Part shown: piece after piece, positions 26,402 to 36,941 of the stretch | How the letters are laid out: every line of letters begins with the position of its first letter | How positions within the stretch are numbered: the stretch's first letter is position 1 | Source: Polychytrium aggregatum | Lineage: Eukaryota > Chytridiomycota > Chytridiomycetes > Polychytriales | Direction: 5' to 3' | Assembly: GCF_025602895.1 (NCBI RefSeq) | Contig: NW_026516258.1 | Location: 241,289-305,288 of the forward strand | DNA: 64,000 bases | Notes under the pieces: generated by a model | What the model was told of the DNA's origin: nothing | Database searches by the model: none | Seen by the model: the letters and a program-made list of their open reading frames with translations, nothing else | Program-made: the position numbers and the translations under genes

Positions 26402-28777
26402 TTAAGAAGGCTTCCTGCGAGGAGCCCTGTGTGTGCTCTTTATTTGGGGCTCCTCGAGGTGTTTACCGTATTTACTCAGCTCCTCGGGTGCATGGGACAA
26501 GTCCTCCAGTGTTTGCCATGTGTTGCCCGAGTGTGGGTAACCAACCCACTTGACATAAAACCGAAGTGACCCATCAGCCACTTTCTTGTGCCTCACGATC
26601 CTTTCGACTTCATATTCTTGAGTATAGTATTGTCCGAGGTCGTCTTCCAGTGGTGCGTCGTCCGGGACACCTTCGTCGGCGTCGGGGAACTGTGCTGGAC
26701 TGCGGGTCGTGTGGCGACGCAGCTTGGACACATGGAAGACAGGATGGAGCTTGCTTCCAGGTGGCAAGTCCAACAGGTAGTTGAGGGGACTGGGTCGGGC
26801 CGCTATCTTAAACGGTCCTCGGTACTTGGGCAACAACTTCTTTGACTGGGCTTCGGGGACCTTGATGTTGTCGGCGTCCAGGTAGACAAGGTCTCCAACT
26901 TCAAAGGAGACATCCTGGTGTCGGCGGTCGTAGTACTTGGCCATCACTTGTTGCGCATCCGTGAGCGCATCGGCGATCATCTTGTGTCGGACTTGATGAT
27001 CTTTGACAAAGGCACTTGGTTTGGGAGGCAATCCAGCCGTGGACTCGGTCAGTGTCAAGGAGGTGGGAACATCAGGCTGGAATCCGTAGAGCGCCTCAAA
27101 GGGGCTCAAGCCAGTTGTGCTCGACTTGGCGGTGTTGTATGCAAACTCTGCATGACTCAGCTGTATGTCCCAGTCGTCTTGGCTGGTCGAGGCGTATGTC
27201 CTCAGGTATTGCTCGAGGGTGCGGATCGTCCGCTCGGACTGTCCATCCGTTTGTTGGTGGTGCGAGGTTGACATGTTCAGCTTGGTGCCGAGATGGTCGA
27301 ACAGACTTGTCCAAAACAAGGAGGTGAATCGGGGGTCTCGGTCACTGACGATCGACCTTGGGAGGCCGTGGTGCTTGAACACATGCTTGAAGAACAGCAG
27401 TGCGAGGTCAGGCGCGGAGCATGTCGTCTGGCACGGCACAAAGTGTGCCATCTTGCTGAACCTGTCGACAAAGACAGCGATTGCATCGTGGTCCCACTTG
27501 GTCGTCGGTAGATGCGTGACGAGATCCATGGACATGCTGGTCCAGGGGCGGTCGGGAACAGGCAGGGGTTGCAGCAATCCTTGCTCTCGGGTCGTGCGTG
27601 ACTTGACCATCTTGCAGGTATGGCAGGACTCGATGTACTTCTCGACGGTGCGCTTCATTCCAGGCCAGTATGCGACTTTGGCCAGTCGGTCGTATGTCTT
27701 CTCGACTCCAAAGTGTCCAGCGAGGGGCGAGTCGTGGACCTCTTGGAGCAACTTGGTCTTCAACGACGGAATGTCCGGCACACAGACACGGCTGTCCTTC
27801 TTCAGGAGGAGCAGGCCATCACGCACTGTGTACTCGGACGATTCGTCGTCCTTGGGGAGCATGGACACCTTTCGGAACAGTTCTCCGAACTGTTTGTCGT
27901 TGGTGATGTTGTCTCGGACAACATCCAGCATCGTGTTGTCGACACTGACAGTCGACTCGTACAGTGACGCCAATTGGTAGTCGGGGCGTCGGGACAGTGC
28001 GTCAGGCACCACATTGAGTTTGCCTTTCTGGTATACAACCTCGTAGTTGTACTCGGCGAGGAACTCCATCCATCGCGCTTGGCGTCGGCTCAGGTTCTTC
28101 TTGGTGTCGAGGTAACGCAGTGACTGGTGGTCCGTCACAATCTTGAAGGGCTTGGCGGTACCGTGGAGGTACACTCGGAACTTCTGCAGCGCGTAGATGA
28201 TCGCAAGCTGCTCCTTCTCGTGCACGGGATAGTTGATTTCGTGTTGGGACAGTTTGCGCGACTCGAAGGCAACGGGCCTTCCCTCCTGCATCAAAACAGC
28301 TCCCACCGCAAAGTCGGAGGCGTCGGTGTGCACGGAGACATCCGTGTTCGGGTCGAACACAGCGAGGACAGGAGCGTTCGTCAAGGCGTGCTTGAGGGTC
28401 TCGAACGCTTGGCGTTGTGGGTGGTCCCACACGAAGGGGCACTCTTTGCGGAGTAGGTCTGTGAGTGGACCGGCAGTGCGCGCCAGATCGGGGATGAATC
28501 GGCGGTAGTAGTTGACGAGACCGAGAAACGACTGCACGTCAGAGACGCATGCGAGCGGCGGCCACTCGACCACAGACTTGACCTTGGCGGGGTCGACTTC
28601 GATTCCTCTTCCCGAGACAACGTGTCCCAGGAACGGGACTTGATTCTGGAAGAACTCGCACTTGAACAGTTTGGCATACAACTTGTGCTCGCGTAGCTTG
28701 GCCAGCACGCGGGCGACATGACCTTCATGGGTCGCTTCATCCTTGCTGTACACAAGGATATCATCCAGGTACACGAT
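26402..28777 (-). pseudogene. pol: Pol of H, second half: RT end to chromodomain
   Basis: From the DILVYSKDE part of the RT catalytic box through RNase H (HTDASDFAVGAVL), integrase zinc finger (HDSPLAGHFGVEKT, CHTCKMVK) and core (SMDLVTHLP, VSDRDPRFTS, GQSERTIR), to a chromodomain (YEVERIVRHKKV to TWQTLEDL). The frame is clean; the only lesion is the LINE insertion that removes its connection to the first half. The last residues before the stop at 26402 are basic. Confidence 0.92.
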
Positions 28778-29561
28778 CCTCGGCATCCAATGCCGAGCAC
28801 GATGGGAAGACGTCGCCACACACGACGACAAGATGATCGCCCTCATCACCCGCTTTATCCGATCCACGGCGATGAAGGACCAGCCATACCTTGGCAAGCC
28901 CTTCTACGAAAGCATCCAATGGAACCTGACCTGCACCCGCAAGGAGAAGAACGCCACGTTCTCGATGTCCATGGCCTTTGCCAAGGACGACGACTCGACC
29001 ACGGATCGCACACAGATTCTGTCGGTCAAAACACTCATGCTGACCCACGATGCCCACACATCGTTCAAGCGAGGACAGCAGCTGACGGCTGCGTGCACAC
29101 CAAGAACAAAGATGTCGGGAGTCTGGACCCAACTTGGACCAAGCATCCCACGAAGACTACACGTAGTAATGGTGTGGTGGAGACTGGGGGCATTCACCTG
29201 GCACCCACACGGCAAGTACCGCCTCTGCAAAAAGTGCAAACGCAACGGCGAAGGCCGAATCGAGCTGAGCAGATCCCACGCACAGACGTGTGTGGATGAG
29301 GAAGACGCCTTGGACGCCCTGGTACAGGGCTATAAGGATATTTTCACTGGATGGACCGAGCCCGAGACCGAAGGTGTCGGGCCTATTGATAAATTGTTGG
29401 ATATGCTGGGAGAGGTTGGCAAGCTGGAATACGAAGAACCCATCGTGGGACAGGCCTTCAACGGTCTGTGGACTGATCTGGAACAGATCTTCCATACCCT
29501 GATGTGGAGACTCGCTGGATGGCAAGCCAGGCCCGGCGACATTCCTGAGTGGGACTTTTAA
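28778..29561 (+). pseudogene. C-terminal part of a LINE-like protein
   Basis: About 260 residues are open from the left junction to TAA at 29559-29561. I see no RT catalytic box. Near the middle is a CX2CX13HX3C motif (CKKCKRNGEG ... SHAQTC), the type of cysteine-histidine motif found after the RT of many fungal LINEs, preceded by WWRLGAFTWHPHGKYRL. The C-terminus is acidic and Trp-rich (GWTEPETEGVG, WRLAGWQARPG). The 5' end is missing, as usual for LINE copies. Alternatively it could be a processed copy of a host transcript; a family search would decide. 29562-29641 is a short 3' untranslated stretch. Confidence 0.6.
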
Positions 29562-29662
29562 ACACTCGATGTACTCCATGAAGAGCGAGATGCCGGGGAC
29601 CACGGGGTCCTGATGGCTAGTGCGCCGCCACGGCGGCGCACAATAAAGAAAGAAAAAAAAAA
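28778..29662 (+). mobile_element. 5'-truncated LINE-like retrotransposon insertion
   Basis: 885 bp flanked by a 15-bp direct repeat ATCCAGGTACACGAT (28763-28777 and 29663-29677). The insert ends in an A-rich tail (AATAAAGAAAGAAAAAAAAA, about 29642-29662). Long target duplication, a poly(A)-like end and missing LTRs are the marks of target-primed reverse transcription. It lies antisense to H, within the codons of its RT catalytic box. The assignment to non-LTR elements rests on these ends and on a CCHC motif in the encoded protein. Confidence 0.85.
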
Positions 29663-30974
29663 ATCCAGGTACACGATGACAGAGTTGTCGAGCTCTTGGC
29701 GGAACACATCGTTCATCAGCTGCATGAACGTGGCAGGTGCGTTCGTCAATCCGAACGGCAGCACTAGGAACTCGTACAGTCCGTAGCGAGTCCTGAAGGC
29801 GGTCTTGTGGACATCATCCTCGTGGATGCGGATCTGATGGTAGCCTGAGCGGAGGTCTATCTTGCTAAAGACCTTTGCTCCACTCAGACGATCCATCAAC
29901 TCGTCGATCCTTGGCAACGGGTAGGTGTTCTTGATGGTCTGTTTGTTTAGTGCGCGATAGTCGACGCACATCCTGAGATCACCTTCTTTCTTCTTGACAA
30001 AGAGCACTGGTGCACCATACGGTGACTGGCTCGGGCGGATGAACCCATGGGCGAGGAGGTCATCCAACTGGCGCTTGAGTTCGTCCATCTCCGTCAGCGA
30101 CAGTTGGTACGTCGGTCTTGACGGAGGCGACGAGCCTGGTTCGATGTCGATGCGATGATCGACGGTGCGTTGGGGTGGCAGGCATTGTGGCAACTGGTCG
30201 GGGAATACGTCCTTGTACTCGTCGAGCAGCTTGGTCACCACAGGCGGGGGACCGGGACCGGCTTGGTCGGTGTCGTCGACCTCACGCACGACACAGAGGA
30301 ACGACGTGTCCTTCTTGATCAGCCTCTTGAATTGCATGGCTGAGAGGAGAGGTGGCATGTTGGGTGAGGCCATGCCCTGCAGGACAATGTCAGGGCCAAC
30401 ACGGACAGTGCGGCCTTTCCAGTCGACGACTGGAGTCGGCTCGGCACGAGCAAGCCAGCTCATGCCGAGGATGGCATCGAACTTGGTGTCGATCACTTGG
30501 AACAACAGGACAGGATGGTACTTGGGATGGAGGGCCACTCGCAGGACCACTTGGTGTGTGCACTGCTGCACACGATCGTCTGCAAGCGCCACACTCATCG
30601 GCGACTTCTTCTTGGTTGCATGTATGTTGAGCTCCTGGAGCAAGCGTCTGCTGACAAAGTTGCAGCTTGCTCCAGAGTCCACCATCATTCGGACGGTGTG
30701 ACCTTGGACGGTGGCAGGGAGGTACAGCAGGGACTCTTCATGGTCCTCCTGCACAGCCTCCTGCACCATGACTTGACTTGGGGGAACGGGCGACACTTGG
30801 TCTTGGTTGGCTTCATCACGGCCACTCGGACATTTTGGATAGGGTTCGGCCATTGCGGGGGCCTGCGGCGTCAGCACGCCATTGCACACGACGTCCACGG
30901 CTTGCGGACACATGTCGGAAGCATCCGACACACACGACTTGACAGGGGTGAGGGCACAGGCGGTCCTGTCCCTC
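29663..30974 (-). pseudogene. pol: Pol of H, first half: protease and RT
   Basis: From the I1 edge ([10 protein letters not shown], then SDASDMCPQ) through protease [11 protein letters not shown], a linker, and RT up to the first residues of YLDD (VIVYLD at the LINE junction). The frame is open throughout. It continues across I1 into 36697-36935, where pol starts by frameshift. RT motifs are normal ([23 protein letters not shown]). Confidence 0.9.
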
Positions 30975-31439
30975 TGTCAGATCACGGGATCAAGAGGAAG
31001 TCAAAAGAAGAAGATAGAGAAGGGTTTTATTGATCTTAGCGAGGCTAGGATCTAGAGTCAAGTGTGTCTGGGGTCGAAGGTGATGACCAGAAACATGAGC
31101 GGGCGAAGGCGGGCTATTTATCTGTCTGGCGGTCCCGGAGGCGAAGCCTGCCGCAGCGGGGGCGAAGCAGCGGAGGCGCCGGGACAGCAGCCAGGCAGCA
31201 GCGGCTAACCGGAGAAACATATGAAAGTCTGACAAATGCTCGGTGGCTGACAAATGCGGGTGACACAGCGTTTGACTAATGCATAGCGATGACAAATGCA
31301 GGGAACACAGAGCGGCGTGTGCAACATGAGAGCAAGGAGAAAGGAAAGGCGTCGCAGGACAAAGGAAAAAGAAAGTGTGCAACGCAAACAGTGACACAAG
31401 TGCGACGGTGCAGCCAAGCGGGCAGAGGGATCTGTGACA
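30975..31439 (-). repeat. 3' LTR of I1 (465 bp)
   Basis: Minus strand TGTCACAGATCC to GATCTGACA. Sense-strand variants include CCCAGACACAC and CATATGTTTC, shared with the 3' LTR of I2. Confidence 0.94.
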
Positions 31440-31473
31440 TCCCCCCCAGAAAAATTGTGCTCAAGTCAAACCA

Positions 31474-34400
31474 TCAATTTTTCGATCCCGAGTTGCGTTG
31501 CACTTGTGCTTGGCAAAGGTCGATCAGTGTGTCGATTTCCGGAAGGTTGCGGTTGCGGCTGAGGAAGTCGTGGATGTCTGCGAGTCCTCCATCCAAGAGT
31601 TCGGCCAGTGGTGCCCACGAGTCGTAGGATGGGTCGTATCCCTGCCAGCGGAGTAGGAACTCGTGTCGATATCCAGGAAGTCGACGTCGTCGGTTGATCC
31701 TGTGTCCAATGATCGCTTCGAACACTGATTCGTCGTTGTGGTTGGGTCCAGGTTCGTCAAACACAAGTTGGTCGGTCGATGGTGTGTTGTAGGGGACGAG
31801 GGCGGAAGCTGGGAGTTCGGTTGTGAATCGGAGGGTCCTCGGGAGTCGATGTCGATATCCAGTCGTCCCGATCTTCTCGATGATCTTGAAGGGTCCCAAG
31901 TACGGCATCCGCATCTTGGAGGGTGTGACGTCGTCCGTGCTGAAGTGATACGCGGTCGTGTCGATCAGGACTTGGTCGCCAATGTCGTAGCTGATATCCC
32001 GTCGATGTCGGTTGGCGTAGTACAGGGCCCGGTCCTGGGCCTTGCCGATGTTGTCCGAGACCAAGTCCAGAGTCGCTTGCATCTCCTCGATCGACTGTGC
32101 TGCGGGGTTGGACTCGGCGATGATGTCGGTGTTGGCCGGGGTGCGAGGATGCTGACCGTGCATCAGGAAGAAGGGCGAATGTCCAGTCGATGCTGAGTTG
32201 TGTGAGTTGAGTGCGAACTGGATGTATGGCACTTGATCGATCCAGCGGGAGCCGAGGGCCAGAGTCGAACAGCGGATGGCCTCGGCGACGGTTGCCACAA
32301 AGCGTTCGACTTGTCCGGCGGCCTCGTGGTGGTGGGCAAAGGCGATCCGGAGTTCGGTCTTGAGCAGAGCGTTAAGTCCTGTCCAGAAGGCCGACCGGAA
32401 GCGTGTGTCGTGATCGGAGATGAAAGTGCCGGCGAGTCCAAAGTGCACAAAGACATCGCGGAAGTACTGGCGGGCGACGTCTTCGGCCGAGTCGGTCTTG
32501 TTGCCGGGGACCAGGACGACGTACTTGGTGAGGGAGTCGACAAAGATCGTGATCGAGTTGAAGGTGCGGCCCGAGAGTGAGTCCGTGACTGGCGGGAGTC
32601 CGAGGATGAAGTCGAGGGCGACAGTGTCCATCTTGCGGGTGGCCACAGGGATCCGGGAGAAGTGGCCGTATGCTTGTTGTCGTCGGATCTTGGCTCGCTG
32701 GCAGATGTCGCAGTGCGAGACCCACTCGGCAATGTCCTTGGACATGGCGGGCCAGTAGTAGTGGGTTGAGATGGCCTTGTAGAGCGTGTTGGTGCCGGGG
32801 TGAGCTGCACAGACAGAGTCGTGGTGGTCCTTGATGATCGAGATGCGGAGGTCCTTGCCGGGGATGCAGATGCGGGTCAAGTCGAAGTAGAGCATCCCGT
32901 TTCGAAGTGAGAAGCGGTGCAGCTGTGCCTTCATCCACGGCTTGAGTCCGTCGGTCGAGTTGTCGCGGAGGGCCGAGATCAGTGCTGACAGGATTGGGTC
33001 GGAGCTGTACTGAGTGCGGATGGTGTCCAAGAGATCGTCGGGCGAGGGTCCGAAGTTGACAATGGCGTTGATGATCGAGACTTGGACGGCCTTGGAGATG
33101 GCTGTCGGTGTGCGCGAGAGCACGTCGGCGACCTTGTTCCACGAGCCGGGGATCCACTGGATCTCGAGGTCAAAGTCCAGCATCGTGTCGATGGCTCGCT
33201 GTTGGCGCTTGTTGAGGGTCTTGGAGTCGAGGATGTGCTTGAGCGCCTTCTGGTCGGTGTGGAGGAAGACTTTGCGGCCGACGAGGTAGTTCTTGAACTT
33301 GTCGAGGTGGCGGGTGATCGACAGCAACTCGCCGTTGTAGGGCGAGTAGTTGAGCTCGGATCCGTGCAGTTTCTGCGAGTTGAAGGCGATGGGGCGCACT
33401 GTGCCGGATCCGTCCATGTCCTGGCCGATCCATCCACCAATCGATGCGCTTGACTCGGACCAGTCGGTGAAGAGGTGAATGTCCTTGTCCGGGTTGACCA
33501 TGTGCAGCGACTGAGGCGAGAGCAACTTGAGCTGCTCGAAGGCGGCGATGGCGTTGTCGTCCCAGACGACGGACTTGGTCGAGTTGGCTGAGCGGGTGGT
33601 GATCAGCGTCGAGAGCGGACCGGCGAGGGCAGCGTAGCCGGGGACAAAGCTCATGATGGTGTTGGTCAAGCCGAGGAAGCTGCGGAGTTCGTGTTCGGTT
33701 GTTGGTCGCGGGTAGTTCTTGATGGCGTCGATGCGCGAGGGATGCACTTGGATGCGTCCTTCGTCGATGATGAAGCCGAGATAGGTGACGGTCGAGTTGA
33801 AGAACGAACACTTCTCGGGTCGGATCTTGAAGCCGTGTCGGTGGATCTTGTCGAGGACCAGTTCGATGTGGCGGATGTGCTGGTCCTCGTCCTCGGATGC
33901 GATCAGGATGTCGTCGATGTAGACAAACACAAAGTCGTCGATGAACTCGCGGAAGATGTCGTTCATCGCGGCTTGGAACACGGAGGGACTGTTGGCGAGG
34001 CCGAAGGGCATCACAAGCCACTCAAAGTGGCCGTACTTGGTCCTGAAGGCCGTCTTGGGGGTGTCGGCGTCGGCGATGCGGATCTGGTGGAATCCGCGTT
34101 GCAAGTCGAGCTTGGAGAAGACACGGCACTTGGACAGGCGGTCGATGATCTCGCGCATGTTGGGCAGCGCGGTGCGGTCCTTGACGGTGATCTTGTTGAG
34201 GGCGCGGAAGTCAAAGACGAGTCGGAACTTGTCGCCCTGCTTGACCCAGAAGATCGGTGCGCCGAAGGGCGAGACGGACTTGCGGATGTGGCCGATTCGG
34301 AGCAGTCGGTCGAGTTCGTCTTTGAGACGAGCGAGTTCTTCGGCCGACATTTGGTAGAGCGACGACCAAGTTGGCTTGGCAGAGTCGTCGAGTCGGATGT

Positions 34401-35205
34401 TCATGTCGATGCCGGGTCGGTGAGGCGGGAGTTCCTTGAGTTCGTTGAAGGCATCGTGGTACTTTGCGATGATGGATCGGTGTTCGGGGGTCAGTGGTTC
34501 GAGGACACGGGCGAGTTGGGCAACGGGGTCGTAGGGTTCAACAGCAACTGTATTCAAGTCACTGCTCAGAGCACAAACATACACGGCGCCGGGAGTCGAG
34601 GCGAGTGCGTTGATCTGCTGGGTCGACATGTGGTACTGGGATCGGAGTTCGAGGGTCGTGAGTGGCATTCCGGTGTCGGGTCGCGATGCCATCCAAGTGT
34701 GGTGCTTCCCGTCGATCGAGAACTTGATTCGGTTGGAGGGCCAGTCGATCTCGGGGTTGGTCTGGTCGAGCCAGTTCTTGCCGAGGATGACGTCCCAGGT
34801 GAGTGGCGCGGTGAAGAGGTTGATGCGGGCGTGGTAGTCGTGGATGGTGAGGTCGACGGGATCGGTGACGGAGGACGGGAAGGACTTGCCGTTGGGCATC
34901 GTGACGGCGTTGGCGGTGGTCTTGGTTCGAAGGTCGAGGGTCGAGGCGAGGGTCTCGGAGATGTGCGAGTTGGTCGCACCAGGGTCGATGAGGACGGTGA
35001 TCGGGGAGCCGTTGAGGGTGGCGTCGATCACAAGCAGTCCCTTGCCGTGGTTGGCGGCAATGCGGTGGGGTTCGTCGATGAGAGAGTTGATCAGGTGAGG
35101 TCCGGTGGCGAGAGTCAATAGTTCAGCGTCGGGGGTTGGAGTCGGATGGCGGCAACTCGCCGGGTCCTTCAGAGGTCGTAGGATCCAGGGGTTGCCGCCT
35201 CGTCG
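31474..35205 (-). CDS. pol: Pol of I1: PR-RT-RNase H-IN-chromodomain
   Basis: 1243 residues from the slip site at 35205, no breaks. The protease has IDPGATNSHIS (DPG, a known variant of DSG in this group). RT shows YIDDILIAS, RNase H FTDWSESSASIGG, integrase zinc finger AAHPGTNT and CDICQRAK with core TVALDFILGLP, ISDHDTRFRS and AAGQVERF. A chromodomain-like end runs from EAIIGHRINRRR to SYDSWAPLAEL. About 45 residues follow it. The pol body starts upstream of the gag stop, giving an overlap of about 37 nt. Almost identical to I2 pol. Confidence 0.94.
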   Translation of the reverse strand, partial: RRGGNPWILRPLKDPASCRHPTPTPDAELLTLATGPHLINSLIDEPHRIAANHGKGLLVIDATLNGSPITVLIDPGATNSHISETLASTLDLRTKTTANAVTMPNGKSFPSSVTDPVDLTIHDYHARINLFTAPLTWDVILGKNWLDQTNPEIDWPSNRIKFSIDGKHHTWMASRPDTGMPLTTLELRSQYHMSTQQINALASTPGAVYVCALSSDLNTVAVEPYDPVAQLARVLEPLTPEHRSIIAKYHDAFNELKELPPHRPGIDMNIRLDDSAKPTWSSLYQMSAEELARLKDELDRLLRIGHIRKSVSPFGAPIFWVKQGDKFRLVFDFRALNKITVKDRTALPNMREIIDRLSKCRVFSKLDLQRGFHQIRIADADTPKTAFRTKYGHFEWLVMPFGLANSPSVFQAAMNDIFREFIDDFVFVYIDDILIASEDEDQHIRHIELVLDKIHRHGFKIRPEKCSFFNSTVTYLGFIIDEGRIQVHPSRIDAIKNYPRPTTEHELRSFLGLTNTIMSFVPGYAALAGPLSTLITTRSANSTKSVVWDDNAIAAFEQLKLLSPQSLHMVNPDKDIHLFTDWSESSASIGGWIGQDMDGSGTVRPIAFNSQKLHGSELNYSPYNGELLSITRHLDKFKNYLVGRKVFLHTDQKALKHILDSKTLNKRQQRAIDTMLDFDLEIQWIPGSWNKVADVLSRTPTAISKAVQVSIINAIVNFGPSPDDLLDTIRTQYSSDPILSALISALRDNSTDGLKPWMKAQLHRFSLRNGMLYFDLTRICIPGKDLRISIIKDHHDSVCAAHPGTNTLYKAISTHYYWPAMSKDIAEWVSHCDICQRAKIRRQQAYGHFSRIPVATRKMDTVALDFILGLPPVTDSLSGRTFNSITIFVDSLTKYVVLVPGNKTDSAEDVARQYFRDVFVHFGLAGTFISDHDTRFRSAFWTGLNALLKTELRIAFAHHHEAAGQVERFVATVAEAIRCSTLALGSRWIDQVPYIQFALNSHNSASTGHSPFFLMHGQHPRTPANTDIIAESNPAAQSIEEMQATLDLVSDNIGKAQDRALYYANRHRRDISYDIGDQVLIDTTAYHFSTDDVTPSKMRMPYLGPFKIIEKIGTTGYRHRLPRTLRFTTELPASALVPYNTPSTDQLVFDEPGPNHNDESVFEAIIGHRINRRRRLPGYRHEFLLRWQGYDPSYDSWAPLAELLDGGLADIHDFLSRNRNLPEIDTLIDLCQAQVQRNSGSKN

Positions 35206-35211
35206 TTTCCC
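35148..35211 (-). promoter_or_regulatory. -1 ribosomal frameshift signal, gag/pol of I1
   Basis: Minus-strand slippery GGGAAAC (35211-35205), 5-nt spacer, 9-bp stem GGCGGCAAC/GTTGCCGCC (35199-35191 with 35156-35148) around a 34-nt loop. Identical in I2 at 54048-54111. Confidence 0.8.
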
Positions 35212-36227
35212 TGATCTTCGTAGAAGGTGGCCTGGTCGGCGGTCTCGACGATGGCGTTGATGCGGGGCTGGTTCAAGGGACACTGCGAGGCGATGTGGCC
35301 GAACTTGCGGCAGCGGAAGCAGCCTCCGTTACGGCGGAGGTACTCCTTCTCGCGGTCGGTGAGCTTCTTGATCGGGCGCATGTCGACGTTGTCGAGGTCC
35401 ATGGCGCTGGGGTCACGTGCGGGAGGCTGGGTTGGCTGGAAGGCGGGACGAGGAGGACGGACCATTGGGCGGAACTGCGGCTGGCCTGGTGGAGCGCGGA
35501 AGAGAGGAGGTCGCTGGAACTGGAGCTCGCGGAAGGGTTGGTCGCGGAACGGAGTGCGAGCTGGCTGCTGCATCAGGAATTGCGATTGACCCATGATGGA
35601 CTCGTATCGCTCGGCGAGGGCCATGGCATCTTCGAGGGTGGCTGTGTTGGAGTCAAGCTTCCATTCGACTTCGATGCGCAGCCTGTGCTTGAGCTTGGTG
35701 AGGTAGCGCTGCAGGTTCTGGCGGTTGTTGCTGAGGTGGGGCAGCTCGAGGAGGAGATCGCGGAAGCGAGAGTTGAACTGCTCGACGGAGCCGGTGTGGC
35801 GCAGTGCTTCGAACTCATCCTCGGTGGTGCGCAGCGAGGTGGCCGGAAGGAAGGTGTCGCGGACGAGGGACAGGACGGCGGCCGGGGTCAGGTTGTCGAG
35901 TTGCTTGCCCTGGGACCAGAGGCGCCACCAGGTCTTGGCCTTGCCCTTGAGGTTCATGGCGACGGTGGCGACAGCGGTGGCGTCATCGAGACTGTGAAAG
36001 GCAATGTACTCGGTCATTGAGAAGACAAACTCGTCAACGACAGCAGCCTTACGCTCGCCAGTGAAGGCGTCGGGGAGCGGGATCTTGGGACGCTTGAAAC
36101 CGGGAGGGACCGTGGGGAGATTCGGCTGGGCGGTCAGGGCGGAGAGGACCAAGGCGCGGTCCTCGAGCGAGAGTTGCTCAAGGGCCTGGAGGCAGGCATT
36201 GACAGCGGGATCGTCCGATGCTACCAT
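35169..36227 (-). CDS. gag: Gag of I1
   Basis: 352 residues. The start codon at 36227 uses the last base of the 5' LTR as its A, so there is no leader and the primer-binding site encodes the first residues MVASDD. Capsid region (TWWRLWSQGKQLDNL, EFEALRHTGSVEQFNSRF) and zinc knuckle CFRCRKFGHIASQC near residue 310 are intact. A Pro/Arg/Phe-rich linker lies between them. Confidence 0.93.
   Translation of the reverse strand: MVASDDPAVNACLQALEQLSLEDRALVLSALTAQPNLPTVPPGFKRPKIPLPDAFTGERKAAVVDEFVFSMTEYIAFHSLDDATAVATVAMNLKGKAKTWWRLWSQGKQLDNLTPAAVLSLVRDTFLPATSLRTTEDEFEALRHTGSVEQFNSRFRDLLLELPHLSNNRQNLQRYLTKLKHRLRIEVEWKLDSNTATLEDAMALAERYESIMGQSQFLMQQPARTPFRDQPFRELQFQRPPLFRAPPGQPQFRPMVRPPRPAFQPTQPPARDPSAMDLDNVDMRPIKKLTDREKEYLRRNGGCFRCRKFGHIASQCPLNQPRINAIVETADQATFYEDQGNDEAATPGSYDL
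36214..36226 (-). promoter_or_regulatory. tRNA-type primer-binding site of I1
   Basis: Minus strand TGGTAGCATCGGA, directly at the LTR edge. The TGG start matches a tRNA CCA end. The same 13 nt serve I2 (53033-53045) and H (37852-37864). Which tRNA is used is not known; its acceptor strand would end CGATGCTACCA. Confidence 0.8.
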
Positions 36228-36691
36228 GTCAGATCACGGGATCAAGAGGAAGTCAAAAGAAGAAGATAGAGAAGGGTTTTATTGATCTTAGCGAGGCTAG
36301 GATCTAGAGTCAAGTGTCTTTGGGGTCGAAGGTGATGACCAGAAACATGAGCGGGCGAAGGCGGGCTATTTATCTGTCTGGCGGTCCCGGAGGCGAAGCC
36401 TGCCGCAGCGGGGGCGAAGCAGCGGAGGCGGCGGGACAGCAGCCAGGCAGCAGCGGCTAACCGGAGAAACATGTGAAAGTCTGACAAATGCTCGGTGGCT
36501 GACAAATGCGGGTGACACAGCGTTTGACTAATGCATAGCGATGACAAATGCAGGGAACACAGAGCGGCGTGTGCAACATGAGAGCAAGGAGAAAGGAAAG
36601 GCGTCGCAGGACAAAGGAAAAAGAAAGTGTGCAACGCAAACAGTGACACAAGTGCGACGGTGCAGCTAGGCGGGCAGAGGGATCTGTGACA
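36227..36691 (-). repeat. 5' LTR of I1 (465 bp)
   Basis: Sense-strand variants CCCAAAGACAC and CACATGTTTC are shared with the I2 5' LTR. Two further changes near the 5' end (GCCTAGCTG) and in CCGCCGCC are private to this copy. Confidence 0.94.
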
Positions 36692-36935
36692 CCCTCAAGG
36701 GTTCTTGATTTTCTTTTTTGTTTTGGTTTTCAATTTTGGTTTTCTCTTCACGTTCGTGGAGAGGCAGGCGGCTTGCGCCACCATGCACCTCTCGCACGAC
36801 GCACAACACTTGGTTTGTTTCTCCTTCGGGGGAGGGGGCGAGGTGAACTTCCTCTGGAGACGCGTGGACTGCATTGAGCAATCCACGGCGTTGGTCTCCT
36901 ACTAGGGCTCCAGAGCCACCTAGTAGGGTCGGCCG
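36692..36935 (-). pseudogene. pol: Pol of H, N-terminal stretch next to gag
   Basis: The -1 frame after the slippery site reads GKRPTLLGGSGAL and on through a basic, charged stretch (KTKIENQNKKENQEP) to the I1 junction, where the frame continues at 30974. This short region has no recognisable domain and links Gag to protease. Confidence 0.8.
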
Positions 36936-36941
36936 TTTCCC
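36898..36941 (-). promoter_or_regulatory. -1 ribosomal frameshift signal, gag/pol of H
   Basis: Minus-strand slippery GGGAAAC (36941-36935), 7-nt spacer, then stem CCTACTAGG/CCTAGTAGG (36927-36919 with 36906-36898). Inside the loop a second pairing GGC/GCC is possible. The gag stop TAG lies in the 5' arm. Confidence 0.84.

Larger units (their letters stand above)
30975..36691 (-). mobile_element. Element I1, complete chromovirus
   Basis: 5717 bp, LTRs of 465 bp, target duplication CCCTC (30970-30974 and 36692-36696), intact gag and pol. It lies between gag and the protease region of H. The two LTRs differ at about six positions, so it is older than A2. It shares LTR-specific variants with I2. 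Confidence 0.95.

Noticed and set aside
33691-35121. 476-residue frame antisense to I1 pol, and its partial copy in I2
   Set aside because: Mirror frame of the GC-rich pol codons; acidic low-complexity product, no domain, and pol on the other strand is intact.
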